Source: Takakia lepidozioides (lineage: Eukaryota; Streptophyta; Takakiopsida; Takakiales; Takakiaceae). Taken from it: a DNA stretch of 64,000 nt. The position numbers and the translations under genes are program-made. The notes under the pieces are model-generated. The model ran no database searches and had not been told where the DNA came from. It was given only the letters and a program-made list of their open reading frames with translations. The DNA is taken from contig CM060733.1 in the NCBI GenBank assembly GCA_030704615.1, forward strand, positions 2,976,001-3,040,000, read 5' to 3'. Shown here piece after piece: positions 1-11,969 of the stretch. Each line of letters opens with the position of its first letter. Position 1 is the stretch's first letter.

Positions 1-277
1 AAAAACCTGGACAGCTGTGTAGGGATTCCGTGGCCAGGAAAGAAACAGAGCTTAGTTTTTGCCATAACACTTGCACGTGCGAAGGACGGACCGTCGCCGA
101 CCCGCGCCGATCAACGGGGCCCACAGCTTTGCCCAGCGTGGATCTCGTGTCAGCGTTGCCAACACTATACAAGCGATTCGGGATTCTGTTTTCCCCATTG
201 TCAAACATTTGGGAGAGCACAGCCGAAGGCTTCCTCTACTACTCGAGGTTTATCTCTGTATCGTGCAGCAAGTGACA

Positions 278-1119
278 ATGGTGGCCACCCTCACAGCGCA
301 AGATGTGATGAAGATTCCGGTCGATCGTGTGTGGAGGGCGTTGGGGGATGGTGAACTTCTGCTGCCAAAAGTCGTGCCAGACATCGTTTCAAGTATCAAG
401 AAGATAGAGGGCGATGGCGGCCCCGGCACAGTGCGCCTCTTCACGTTCGGGCCTGGTACTGTATCTTTTCGTTATGTGAATGCAAATCTACAATGCGCGT
501 CACATGCGAGTTGCCACGAATTGATAGTTCACAGTGTTCCAGTGAGATTTGGCACACATGGAAACAGTTCACGTCAAATGCCCTTAATATTTCCTTAAAC
601 AGGTCCTATGAACAGTCGTGTGGGTGAAGGTGTTTGGCGTTCCAGTGGTTTATGATAAATGTCTAGAAGTTAGAGTGACGTCGCATGTGAAAATCTTTGA
701 TGTGTCTCTCTCCTCTCTTATTTGTCTCGGGAGGATGCTTCAGGATTGTATATGGTCGTACGATCCAAGTTTCGGAGGCGCAATACATCAGACAGAAGTC
801 ACGATCATTGTTGGTGGACTTGCATGCAGGTATGAAGCTCCATAACACTGTAAAGGAGAGAATCGACGTGGTGGACAGTGTCAACCACCTGCTGACCTAC
901 ACAGTGATTGAGGGACAGGGTCACAACTACAGCCACCTGCAGGCCACCGTTTCCTTCGCGCCGAGTGCAGACGACAACCAAAATACAATAGCTTCTTGGA
1001 AAGTGGACTACGTTCCTGTTGGAGATATGGGGCCTCCGGAACACGTCAAAACCTCTATTTTGCGGACCTTCAAAGCTGTAGAGAATTATTTGCTCGCTCA
1101 TCCTGAAGAATACGTCTAA
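278..1119 (+). CDS. Bet v 1 / PR-10-like protein, two exons
   Basis: Two exons, 278-455 and 830-1119, join across a 374-nt GT-AG intron in phase 1 and give a 155-residue protein, the usual size of the Bet v 1 family (150-160). The ATG at 278 sits in a good context (ACAATGG). Exon 1 has the family's start pattern (VWRALGDGELLLPKVVP) and the glycine-rich loop region GDGGPGTV. Exon 2 begins inside the strand that follows (KERIDVVD) and ends in the C-terminal helix (ILRTFKAVENYLLAHPEEYV). Known family: small cytosolic proteins with a large hydrophobic cavity that bind ligands such as cytokinins, flavonoids or sterols; the ligand here cannot be told. No defect is seen. It is the only host gene in the window that appears complete. 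The intron itself stays open in places, so longer single-frame readings through it are artefacts. Confidence 0.82.
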
Positions 1120-2666
1120 GGCAACTGTGGAGTTCGACTCTGTAATGCCAGCAAGTTGGACTTGTTGAGTAACACCCTTTATAGAATGTTAATTGTCCGT
1201 CATATGAATACGAGATGAATCCGAGTTTTCTCGGTTCGCCCACTGCATATTGCAGCTCTCGCTATTGTCCCTGGTGTAGTTTTCATTCGTCCAGGGTTGC
1301 AATCTGCATACTTAAACGTGCATTTATCATTGTCCATTTACTCGCAAGGAGCCTCAATCCTTGCAAGCAGTGGCACGTCCGTAAAGCTGAGGAGAATTTG
1401 CTGGCAGAAGTTTTCTGTTGAGGAAGAGTCAATAGTTGGCCGATGTTTATTCCATATACTTCGAAGTGGCTGTGTTAAGTGAACTGACATGTATATTCTG
1501 ATGAAGCGCCGAGTAACATTAATGCGTGCTAATGTGCATTCATTACACGCGAAATTTACATTATTTTCAAATTGTTAAGTAAGGACTTCTGCATTAATGT
1601 TCACGTCCTCTCCACCCACACTATGATGTACCAGGTCGAGCCCTATCATCAATACAATCTCTATTTAAGACCATGCGCAGTGCTCAACATGCTCAATGTT
1701 CACATTGGATGCTGTGTGGACGTGTACACCCAAACAGGCTGCTGCAACCGTACGTTATTCGTTGATTAAGTTAGTACAGGGTAGACCCTCGGCACGGGGC
1801 CATTACTTGGTTAGAGGCCGCAGCCCGAGACCTAGGACCGAGGACTTGGTAGGTAATGGCCGAGGCTGAGGCTCACCTATCTGTGTAAAGAAACGAAATT
1901 AATGGGGGAGTATATTATGTTTGGGAAATGTGCGTTATATGTGGATGTAACGTAGTCAACCAGACACGATAGGTTTGTCCTGCAAAGCTCGCAAAACTCA
2001 CTTAAACTACACTCTACAAAATGAGGAGATTTCATTACGACAATGTAAAGCGCAGTTCTAAAAAGCAGCTGAGACAGTCTCTACAGTCGCAGATTGTAGA
2101 TGCTGTTGCTCTTGCGGTAGAAGTTCAACCAGCAGGGCATATGTAGGGTGGTCATAAATTGTAACCGCTTGCCTTGTAATCTGCTGTAGTGGTACAACGT
2201 AGGCCAACAATTTTCTTTGTAAATTTTAGAGCATGTCAATGATGGTGCTTTACAAAGGTGAAGAGAACCTTCCTGACAAATATTTCAAAATGTATAGTTT
2301 TCCAAATAGGAAATTCCGGGAGCGACTGCTCTCTCAAATCAATTTCATTATAGGTAGTGGAGAAAGTAACCTTTTCGTAGTAACCTCGCCGTCAGATTAA
2401 AAATATCTCTGGATGTTAATATTCAGTAAACTCTAAAAATGTGATAGCTTACCCTTTTTATCTTAAAACTTTTTAACTACCATTCATGAAGTCGTTCACC
2501 GAAATGTACTCTGACCGATATTCTAAAAATGGACCCGCACTCTGCATCATGAATACCACCAACGAGGTTTATTACTACACTGTACGGAAGTAGTCCCAAT
2601 TTCATAAACATTTTGCATTCAATTGTCCACTTAGTAATACTGAAGGCTGCAGCAACACCGTATGGA
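1120..2666. other. 3' flank and intergenic DNA, no gene seen
   Basis: AT-rich DNA after the Bet v 1 gene; it presumably begins with that gene's 3' UTR. I see no supportable coding region. An imperfect hairpin is visible, with GGCCATTAC at about 1798 and its complement at about 1852. Confidence 0.5.
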
Positions 2667-3100
2667 GCATACCGTCCCTTATCAACCGTTTAGGCGATAA
2701 TTAATTCAAATTGAAAGTGCCTAACGCGTTTTGGGAATTTTTCAAAATTTGGCCTAATTGCACGGAAACCAGTGTTTTTATTCTGGAATTTGAAAAAAAG
2801 CGCAAGTGGCTACAAAGTTTGGCAAAAAATAGTCATACATTCTGTTTATCCATTGAAATTAGGACAGAATCATCCATGTCCGTACATAAATCCATTTATA
2901 TCATCCATATTTGGCGAATTCATTTGGAGAAATTTGACTATTTCTTCAATGAAAAACAGGGAATTTGCAACAGAATATTTCATAGCATGAAGATGCCTAA
3001 TGTGAGAAATGGTTTGAGAAACGTGCCTAACTGACTCGTATGGTTTTTTAATAATTATTAGGTGCAAAAATGCCTAAACGGTTGATAAGGGACGGTATGC
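2667..3100. mobile_element. MITE-like element with 29-bp perfect terminal inverted repeats
   Basis: Positions 2667-2695 and 3072-3100 are perfect reverse complements (29 of 29), enclosing about 376 bp of AT-rich DNA without a coding region. The inside repeats the short motif TGCCTAA / GCCTAA several times, as does a stretch near 9613-9680. No convincing target duplication is seen, so the class is unknown. It could be a non-autonomous DNA transposon or a foldback element. Confidence 0.6.
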
Positions 3101-5039
3101 TGCATTGATGAGGGGCCTGGCGTTGGTACACATAATGAGGGAGGAGAAGGAGGAAAAACATATGCCAGTGGCCATTACTTAAGCAAGAGACATTTTGCAA
3201 TCTGAACTTGTCTGGCTCCTCCCTTCTTCGAAACAACCAGCACTACCATTGAGATACTTCAGCCCCACCCACTCAAATGTCTGAATGAACATACCCACCT
3301 CCTCAGTTCAAACCTTACCTCACACATGTGTGCCTCATGAATAGCTTTTGTTCTGAATTGCCCTTGCGAATTTGCGGTCCAGGAATCTGATTGTCTCATC
3401 CCGCATTATTGAGGATCTCTTGTATTAGTGAAGTATCCCTCCAAAGTATCCCTCCAAACAAGCTTAGCATCAATGCAGCATTGAAAATGGCAGTCAGACT
3501 CCACTTCAGTTTTTATTCAATTTTTACCCACTCACTTCATCTTGCCGTCACGAGGAGTCTACCTTTTAAGAAATTCCCATTCATAACATATTTTTTGCAC
3601 AGATCAGGGCATAAAACGTACGAGCCGGAAACCCAGAACGACACTATCTCTCATCAGATTGAGTCACAACATACTTTCATCGCAATTTGATCTGTCAAGT
3701 TAAATAAACACAGTATGAAACTAACTAGAATAAAGCCAGTTATTTGTATTTAACACTTGGATTTAGTTCAAGTGTTAAGTCAGGTGTCAAGTTTAGCTTG
3801 ACACCTGAACCATCTTATCTTCACGAGAGCGTCAGTCGTGCGGCTCATCTCTCTCGAGTTGAGCCTGCACGACCGAGCTCCTTCACTGCTTAGAATCTGA
3901 GTGTGTTTATGAAGGGAGAATAGGACGTTGTGGGGTGGAGTCCCCATAGCTTGGGGTGCCCCTGGCTCGACTCTTAGTTTTAATGAGTGATTGTGTTGTG
4001 TTTTGTGTTTCTTTGTTATTAGACATGTGAGGTTAGTTCTTTCAATCACTCGAGAGAGATGAGCTCTTACCTGTGAGTGCAAGGTAGGAGTTGAGGGTTA
4101 GCACTTGTATGATTGCCTGTGTGTGAGTAGTGCTTAGTTTGAGAAGTTTAAAAAAAAAAAACAAAAAAACATGCAGGTTTCGATCATCTCTGGTTTCTGG
4201 GTATATAGATGGTCATGGGAAGCATAGCAATCAGAGGAGGGCTCCTGCCTTTTGGTTTTGGATGGTGGAGACGACAGGTTGCCAAAAGAGAGGTGAGGGC
4301 TGCAACTTTGCAATGAGATTGCCCGCAGAGAGGTGGCACGGTTCTCATATTCTTGCACACAGCTCAAGCAATGAGCATAGAACGGCTCTGGCTCGAGTTC
4401 GTCTCACATCCTCAGTCGCAATGGTGGGAAACTGATAAGGGGGTGCAATCTTCCTGTATGATGTGGAAATTGTTGTTGAAGGGGCTCGTGATTCAAGCCA
4501 GCATGCAGATGTTTTCTGGACTCAATCGTATCTCCAGCTGCTAAGATGGTTGAGAATTGTTGCCTGCCGTCGCTCCTCTTCTGCCGTCGTTCCACGAAGT
4601 CACCGTCCATCGTTGGCGTCAGTTGGGGGCCGCCTTCCAGTCGTCATGTGGTGGAAGCGAGTGGAAGATGGGAGCTGTGATGGTATTCATAGTATTCATG
4701 CAGCTGCCTTGGTGCAGCAGAAGCACCTAAAGGAGAATTTGGTGCGTTTCCAGTCAGTAATAGAACACAGAACGAGAGGAGGGGTGAATCCAGACTGTGA
4801 GAACTACATGAACATGTTCAAAACCCGTAGATAACCTGGGAACAGTTTTTAATGGCGAGAACGTTGTGGTGTTAAAAATAAAATAAAAACCCTTTTTTTA
4901 TCTAATTTAAATGATTTAGAGCCTAATTGGTCATATCTTTGTCAAATGGACTCCGTTTGACTCAGTTTTTGGGGGGATAGCTGCAGAAAGGGGAAATTTA
5001 CATGGTTTTAGTTTTTTGGACTCTGCTAAAAATCTATGG
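3101..5039. other. Non-coding stretch, possibly retrotransposon leader
   Basis: No gene can be supported. A perfect 11-bp inverted repeat with a 5-nt loop lies at 3781-3807 (CAGGTGTCAAG and its complement), in a place where an LTR edge of the downstream Ty3/gypsy element could lie. I could not find a matching second LTR, so this stays open. Weak reading frames at 4130-4834 have no recognisable domain. Confidence 0.35.
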
Positions 5040-5749
5040 AATTTTTTGAGTGTGAGTGTGCTATGAAAGATCCACAATTCTGTTTCTAGAACCTGTGTGG
5101 TCTACATGAGAGACAAATCTGGGAATGTCCTCCTTGTATGGCTGGGGGAAATGAGGACGTAATTGAAGGGCATGTCTCTTCTCTTAGCCTGTGCACACAA
5201 GGGGACAAGATTTATGTTTCTCAAGGAGCTCAGACTGATTTGAGTGGAGAGCAGTTGGACGAGTTGATTGCATACTAGGAGTTAGGCATTGGCAATAGAC
5301 AACAAACTGCAGTAGTTGGCGTTGAGGGCCTCAATATTGCTTTGGACAGTCAGAACTCTGTTGGATCAAGCAGTTTTGCAGCTGTAGGTGAAATACCAAA
5401 GTGGGTGGAAGCTAGGTTTGGAACACAGCCAAAGACAGCCCCGGGGACCAAGGTGTTCAGCCTCAAGGCCGTGGTGTACTGGAGCAGAGAGGAGCAGGAG
5501 CTACACAAGTTTTTGCAATCAGACATGGTTGCAGCCGGACACGCTCTACACGAGGCAACCACGAGCGGGGGTTCATTAGCAATGAAAAGTTTGTGCTGCT
5601 TGAAGGAGATGCAGTCATTTGCAATGAGGACACCCGCAACCGTCTCAAAGCTTTTGAGTGCAGGTGCCCTGAGCCACTTGGATATGACCCTTAAATTGCA
5701 ACAGGTGCCCACCCGTGTCACTATTAGAATTAGTACTAGAGCCTTATAG
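5040..5749 (+). pseudogene. Relic with a degenerate PHD-like Cys pattern, then a gag-like region
   Basis: Around 5045-5140 the plus strand, with one stop codon, reads a Cys pattern ending in WECPPC, like the last zinc ligands of a PHD finger. From 5342 a 135-residue open frame follows (WVEARFGTQPKTAPGTKVF and onward) that I do not recognise; it ends just before the reverse transcriptase remnant. It may be the gag end of the next element or a captured host fragment. The join to the downstream pol fragment lacks protease and the first half of reverse transcriptase, so a deletion is likely near 5740-5790. Confidence 0.3.
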
Positions 5750-5764
5750 TGTCACGTAGGGGAG

Positions 5765-6584
5765 GTGCACGTTGTGAGTGTCATCACGGAGTTTGCTCGG
5801 TGCTACATAGATGACATCATCATCTTTAGTGCTACGGTGGAGGAACATGTGAGACACCTTCAGGTGGTATTTGAGCGCTTGAGGGCGCACAGATTGAAGT
5901 TACATCCGGGAAAGTGCAAGTTTTTCCACAACCAAATTGAGTATCTGGGTCACATGATATATCCTGGAGCATTGGGGGTACAGCAGACTAAGGTAGAGTC
6001 TATTGCACAGATTCCACGCCCCACGGATGTGAGCCGAGTTCGAGCTTTCATGGGATTAGCAAACTATTATAGACGGTTTAATAAGGGATTTAGTGCCAAA
6101 GGCTCTAACCAAATTGACCAAGGTGGACCAGGAGTGGCAGTGGGAAGATGAGCAAGAACAAGCTTTTCAAGAGCTCAAGGCGAGGTTGACCTCGGCGCCC
6201 ATCTTGAGACGACCTATCAGGGGGCGTCATTTTCAGCTGCATACAGATTGGAGCATGCCGGGGCTTGGAGCGGTGCTCACACAGGTGGATGATGAGGGAA
6301 GAGAGTTCGTAGTGGCTTATGCTAGCCGCTCGAACAACGCTGCAGAGTCTAAGTATAGCTCATATGAGGGAGAATGCTTAGCTGCAGTGTGGGTCGTGGC
6401 ACACTTCAGGTGCTATCTATACGGCAATCTCTTCACCCTTGTCACGGATCACCAACCACTCAAGTGGTTGATGGAGTCAGACAAGCTTACGGGGAAGCTT
6501 GCACGGTGGGCACTCATCCTTCAAGAGTATGACTTTCAGGTTGTGCATCGACCGGGTTTGGTCAATCGGGATGCAGATGGGTGA
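5765..6584 (+). pseudogene. Ty3/gypsy reverse transcriptase (3' half) and RNase H, broken
   Basis: The fragment begins at the catalytic motif CYIDDIIIFS and runs through the conserved thumb (KCKFFHNQIEYLGHMI, FMGLANYYRRF). A frameshift near 6095-6110 changes to a second frame that holds RNase H (HFQLHTDWSMPGLGAVL, YASRSNNAAESKYSSYEGE, LVTDHQPLKWLM). A stop at 6582-6584 follows the usual end motif NRDADG. Fingers, palm start and protease are missing. Known role: copies element RNA into DNA. It is continuous with the integrase below and is clearly inactive. Confidence 0.85.
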
Positions 6585-8233
6585 GTCGCAATCCATGCAC
6601 GAGCCAGCAGGATGATACTGGAGTTCGGTGGCATGGTGAGACGGACGAGGAGATGGTGCCCGGATGGCATGCATCTGCATTTCTGTGTATCTTGGCAGCG
6701 AAAGACCAGGTTGGATCTACAACAGGGATGACTATAGACCGAGTGTCTGAGGACCCTGAGGCCAACAATAAGCAAGGTGGCGCCAAAGATATACATGAGG
6801 ATTCAGCTGTATTGGACTACCTCCGCACTAGAGACACGACAGCCACTGTGACTGCCAAGGAGAGGGATCGGATCCTACAACGAGCCAAGAGGTTCAAGTG
6901 GGAGGGGACACACCTGCTCCGAGTGTGGGAGGATTGTCGAGTGAGGATTGTGCCTCACCCAACACAGCGGGCACAGTTAGTGCGGTATGCCCATGAGGAG
7001 TTGGGGCATTTTGGGGTGCGACGCACTCATAGTATACTGCAGGGGCAGTATTGGTGGCGTGGTATGCACACAGAGGTGCAACAATTTGTGGCTAGGTGCA
7101 TGGTGTGTGACAGGGTGCGTGCTTCATTCAACGCCCCTACTCCACAATTGCACCCTCTTCCGATCATGGGATTGGGCTACAGGTGGAGTCTTGACTTCGC
7201 AGGGCCGTTGCCACTAACCATGCGCCACAACAAGTACGTGTTGGTGATGGTGGAGCACTTCTCCAAGTGGATCGAGTTGGTTTCATTGCCTGATAAGGCT
7301 AGTGAGGGAGCTGCGTATGCATTCTTGGATTGTGTACTTAGCTGATTCGGTGCTCCAGCTGAGGTACTCACGGACCAAGGGAGAGAGTTCTTGGGGGAGT
7401 TTCAGGCGTTGTGTGACGAGGCCTTGGTAGACCACCGCACCACTTCTCGGGATCATCCTGAGGCCGATGGCTTGGCAGAGAGGGTTGTTCAGACAGTGAA
7501 GAGGGGTTTGCGCAAGTATGGCTTGCAGAAGGGACACCTAGGAGATTGGGACCTTCAGTTACATTGGTTAGCCATGGTCTACAGGTTCAGCAATCAATCA
7601 TCACTTGCATCCTTCTCACCATACTTTTTTCTCTTTGGCCGAGAGCCGGATTTGCCTGCATCCATTCGTAGAGAAGCTGCTACAGTTCTCAACCTTGACG
7701 ATCCGGACATGTGGGCACGTGCATGTGATCAGCGTGCAGAGTTGTTCAAGAAAGTCATGCCCATGGCTTTCGAGAATCTTGCCATTGCACAACATCGTGA
7801 TACGTTGAGGTATGCTGCTATACGTGGTGGGGGGTATCATCCTGGGGTTTGGAGATTTAACCCTGATGACTATGTTTATCTGCAGCAAACTGCTCCTACG
7901 ACCTTGGATGTGACTGCGGGACGTACTATTTTGAGGGTTCGAGAGGTGTTGCCCTCAGGAGTCCTGATATTGGAGGGTCGGGATGGCATGATTTGGAAGG
8001 ACCATGAGCGTAATTGCGCGCCATGTCACCTTCCAAATGTTGATGGAAGGGTTGACCCAAACCTGGCAGTGGTACTTGCAAGTTTGAGGTGCATGTTGTG
8101 TGGGTCTGCTAGAGGGGCAGCCACCATGCTGGTGTGTGATCAATGCTCTAGAGGTTGGCATATGGGATGCTTGACTCCACCTCTTGAGATGGTTCCTGAT
8201 GGGGATTGGTTATGTCCGCATTGCATTGGATAG
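6585..8233 (+). pseudogene. Ty3/gypsy integrase with a C-terminal PHD finger
   Basis: The integrase continues directly after RNase H. It shows an HHCC-type zinc module (HEELGHFGVRRTH then CMVCDRV), then the core with DFAGPLP, TDQGREF and the catalytic Glu region DGLAERVVQTVKRG. One in-frame TGA at 7343-7345 interrupts the core. The C-terminal tail keeps the beta-barrel-like region (DDYVYLQQ, RTILRVREVLPSG). At 8090-8224 comes a full PHD pattern: C-x2-C-x11-C-x2-C-x4-H-x2-C-x14-C-x2-C, with the conserved Trp two residues before the seventh ligand. PHD fingers bind histone H3 tails. Here the finger stands where chromoviruses carry a chromodomain, so it may direct integration to certain chromatin; that is inference. 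Stop at 8231-8233. Confidence 0.85.
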
Positions 8234-9804
8234 TGGGAGTGGATACAACCATGGAAGGCTAACAAGAAATGCAAGGCCAAGCTACTACAAGACCTTGAAC
8301 ACACGAGATCCTGACTCGAGTTCAAAGATTGCAAGACGACGACTAACGATGGGGCTACTCTTGTACCCGGCCTCTTGGTCTATAGAGTTTGAGTACAATA
8401 GGGACAGTGATAGAGGACTTAGTACGGCTGTGGCTATTACATCTTGTAGCTATCTGGAGTTAGAGGGACCTATCCACCAGCTAGGGGGGCGATTGTGGCA
8501 GACTACTTTATTGTCCATATATGTGTGGTGTAGTTTGGATAGCGATGTAGTTGTGTAGCGATACGTATGCGCACGACAGATCTTACACTGGCAGATTGAG
8601 AAGCAGCTTCAGCTGCCCAAAGTAGACCACAGTGCAGTAGACGTCCTGCATGACATCATCCCCCGATTATCCTTATTCCACCACCAAACCATTGACTTCT
8701 CAACAACCCACCTTCATGGTAGACAAGAAAACACAAGCTCTTGCAAACCCAGCAAAACATAGGAAGAAGGAACATAACATACCTATCTCGCGCTAATCAC
8801 GTAGAAGAAGTGTAGTAGGGTACTAGAAGTGTAGTACCGGCGGGGCCTTGCTGGAGGAGGTACACCGAGTCCAGTGAATTAGTCAATTGAGGCACTGAGC
8901 TTCTGGCCCCTCCCATTGCACTGTGACAAGTATAACTTTACAACAAGTTTCGCTCGTAGTCATGCATGTCCCTCGATCTCCCAAGTGCATGAACTAAAGG
9001 AGTTGACCAACGCATTTTACTTCGGTATATGCAAACTTTCAGGCGGGCTCTTCCTTATATATTTACTCTTGAGAATGAGACCCCAATTTTCGTCTTTGAT
9101 ACTGTGACACCTGGATCAGACGTGTGCAGCGGGATACTAAGGAAACTTCGTTGATCAACGAGTCACATGACACATGTCCCCATCTCATTCAGGCTTCCAC
9201 GTAGATGCTGTCGACAGTGGCTAATCCAACCTACCAAGGGTAACCGGCCCACTCTCCTCACTAAGCTCTCTCTCTCAAAGACTTGCATCCAAAGAATCAT
9301 AAACCGTAGAGTAGTACAACAAAAATTCAGGAAACCTAAGTAGGGACTGTTGTGATTCTTTTGAGAATTAACTATCCATCAATTATTGCCTAAGTTAATT
9401 TACCATAGTGAAAGGACATCACTCTTTACAATTAGAGCCTACTTCCAGTGGGGGAGCCTGGACCGCAAATTTAGGAGTTTGTCAAGCATTTGGAGAAAAT
9501 AGCCGGGTCTCTTTGAGGGTTTTCCCAATCAGGTGGAGGTCGGAGATTGTGGAGCTCGGCGGCTGGGTGATAGTTTTGGACTTCTAGTATTACCGTAGTG
9601 GAAGTGCAGCTAGGCACAAATTAAATTTAGAAAAAAAGTGCCTAAGCAAATCTGTGATTTTTCAATATTTATGCCTAAAAGGCTGGAAAAATAGCATGAA
9701 TAATAATTCAATAAATATTCTCTAAACTCTATATAATTTTTATTGAATGCAAATATATATATATATATCCATAAATATTCAAAAAATATAGGCCAATTCC
9801 CTAG
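8234..9804. other. Non-coding stretch, likely 3' end of the PHD gypsy plus intergenic DNA
   Basis: No supported gene. The first few hundred bases probably include the polypurine tract and 3' LTR of the preceding element, but without a second LTR copy the borders cannot be set. The part from 9610 is very AT-rich and repeats TGCCTAA-like motifs seen in the 2667-3100 element. Confidence 0.35.
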
Positions 9805-10171
9805 GTCCATACCAGTGTTGGGCGGTTGATTGATTTTTTTCATAACCGGCGGTTCCGGTTGCTTCAAATTTTAGAAAACTATTAACTTGTGGTTGTGGTT
9901 ATTAAATTTTTTATGGCTAGATATAACCTGCCGGTTATGGTTACTTGCAAAAACCTCAAATAACCGGCGGTTTTCATCAAATAACCACGGTATTGGGCGG
10001 TTTTTTAAGAGGTTTTTTGCTTGGTTATTTGAATGCGTGACCTCCGCCGGTTCTTAACTGGACCGGTTACTTCATTTTTTCACCTCCGCCGGTCGTATAT
10101 ACATATAACCGGATAGGTAACCGCCAGGTATTAGAGAGAAATTGAAATAACCGCCCAACACTGGTCCATAC
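9805..10171. mobile_element. hAT-type MITE (9813-10163) with 8-bp target duplication
   Basis: The element starts and ends with CAGTGTTGGGCGGTT and its exact reverse complement (15 bp), and is flanked by the perfect 8-bp direct repeat GTCCATAC at 9805-9812 and 10164-10171. An 8-bp duplication and CAGTG ends are the hallmarks of hAT transposons. The 351-bp body has no coding region and is rich in sub-terminal motifs such as AACCGGCGG and GGCGGTT in both orientations, the expected transposase binding repeats. It is non-autonomous. Confidence 0.92.
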
Positions 10172-10242
10172 AATCTCCATAGGACCTTCCAATAAATCCC
10201 GAACATCCTGCAAATGTTCATCATTGAATTCTTGATCACCAT

Positions 10243-11041
10243 TCAAGTTAGGTATATTGAGTCTTCAATGTGGAAATTTCCAAGGCAACGACTCATGCTC
10301 TCCACCAACTCGACATAAAGATAAAAGTCTGGTACCTCGGAACAACTAGGAATCTTTTCCACTTCCACTTGAGAATCTATGGATGTAAACAAAACCTCAG
10401 TAAAATTGGCTCTCATAGCCTCACACTGAAATTGAAACTCAAAAGCTCGAAGAAATATGCCACAGTGTCTCCAACCTGAAACTATCATCTCTCTATGGCA
10501 ACCCACTTGTACCCAAGCTTCATTAACCAAATCAATGCAAACTCACGCATTGTAGGCAAATCTGTCTCAAGCACCACATCTTCTACAGGGATATCTTTTT
10601 CCAGCTGCTCTTGGATCTTCCTAGCTGACCATTTCTTGAATGCAGCTGAAAATGCACATTTCAATGGCCTTTGCAAAATAACCTATGTAGGTTGCAACTT
10701 TGAAGTGCAATTGGCAGGAATAAACAAGAGACAAATATTGGGATAAGTATCTTTCATGTATGTCATGAACTCATCCGATCTGTGTACACTCTAGCAATCA
10801 ATAAGCCAAATCATTTTTGATTGGCAGGTAACTTCACTCGAAGCTTTTCTGATGCAAAATGAGGTAATAGCACCAAATCCACGAATTGCTTACACGTGTC
10901 CAAATTGAACCAATGATTGTGTGATAAAGTGCAATGAAATCCTCTTGTCATAATTCTTTTGCTTTCAGGGCTCTTGGACAACGAAAGTTTTGGTCTTACC
11001 CTTGAAAATAATCTGACGTGGTAAAATGGTCCCATCAACAC
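10243..11041 (-). pseudogene. pogo/Tigger-like DDE transposase, C-terminal half
   Basis: Read on the minus strand from 11041 down, with stops and frame changes, the relic contains FHCTLSHNHWFNLDTCKQF, MIWLIDC followed by SVHRSDEF, and CLLFIPANCTSKLQP then RPLKCAFSAAFKKW. This is the second half of the DDE_1 catalytic domain (pogo/Tigger superfamily), including the conserved 'PANCT..LQP' end. The N-terminal half is not upstream in this orientation, because an RE1-type LTR begins at 11042. A matching N-terminal half lies at 45805-46011 on the opposite strand. Its first 190 bp are also present in the tandem copies at 11224 and 11597. Confidence 0.7.
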
Positions 11042-11969
11042 TGTCACAGACATAGCCCAGATGAACTTACCAGGAGTAAATACCATAAGTTATCAAATTA
11101 TCAAGTTACCATGTTATCAAAAATTACCATGATTTACCATAAATTACTATTAGTTACCAAATTATCGGGAGTTTACCAAATTATCGAGAGTAACTTGAGA
11201 AACTGCTCAGGAAACTTCATTCTGATGCAAAATGAGGTAATAGCACCAAATCCACGAATTGCTTACACGTGTCCAAATTGGACCAATGATTGTGTGATAA
11301 AGTGCAATGAAATCCTCTTGTCATAATTCTTTTGCTTTCAGGGCTCTTGGACAACGAAAGTTTTGGTCTTACCCTTGAAAATAATCTGAAGTGGTAAAAT
11401 GGTCCCATCAACACTGTCACGGACATAGCCCAGATGAACTTACCAGGAGTAAATACCATAAGTTATCAAATTATCAAGTTACCATGTTATCAAAAATTAC
11501 CATGATTTACCATAAATTACCATGATTTACCAAATTATCGGGAGTTTACCAAATTATCGAGAGTAACTTGAGAAACTGCTCAGGAAACTTCATTCTGATG
11601 CAAAATGAGGTAATAGCATCAAATCCACGAATTGCTTACACGTGTCCAAATTGGACCAATGATTGTGTGATAAAGTGCAATGAAATCCTCTTGTCATAAT
11701 TCTTTTGCTTTCAGGGCTCTTGGACAACGAAAGTTTTGGTCTTACCCTTGAAAATAATCTGAAGTGGTAAAATGGTCCCATCAACACTGTCACGGACATA
11801 GCCCAGATGAACTTACCAGGAGTAAATACCATAAGTTATCAAATTATCAAGTTACCATGTTATCAAGAATTACCATGATTTACCATAAATTACCATAAAT
11901 TACCATTAGTTACCAAATTATCGGGAGTTTACCAAATTATCGAGAGTAACTTGAGAAATTGCTCAAGAA
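10851..11969. repeat. 373-bp tandem triplication across an LTR/host junction
   Basis: The same sequence starts at 10851, 11224 and 11597, exactly 373 bp apart each time. Each unit holds about 190 bp of the pogo transposase followed by the first about 182 bp of the LTR (TGTCAC at 11042, 11415 and 11788). Only the third copy runs on into a full LTR. Copies differ at few positions. The duplication must have followed insertion of the LTR into the transposase. Confidence 0.9.

Noticed and set aside
456-829. Open frames running through the Bet v 1 intron
   Set aside because: Family alignment and the exact phase-1 GT-AG join show these bases are intronic.
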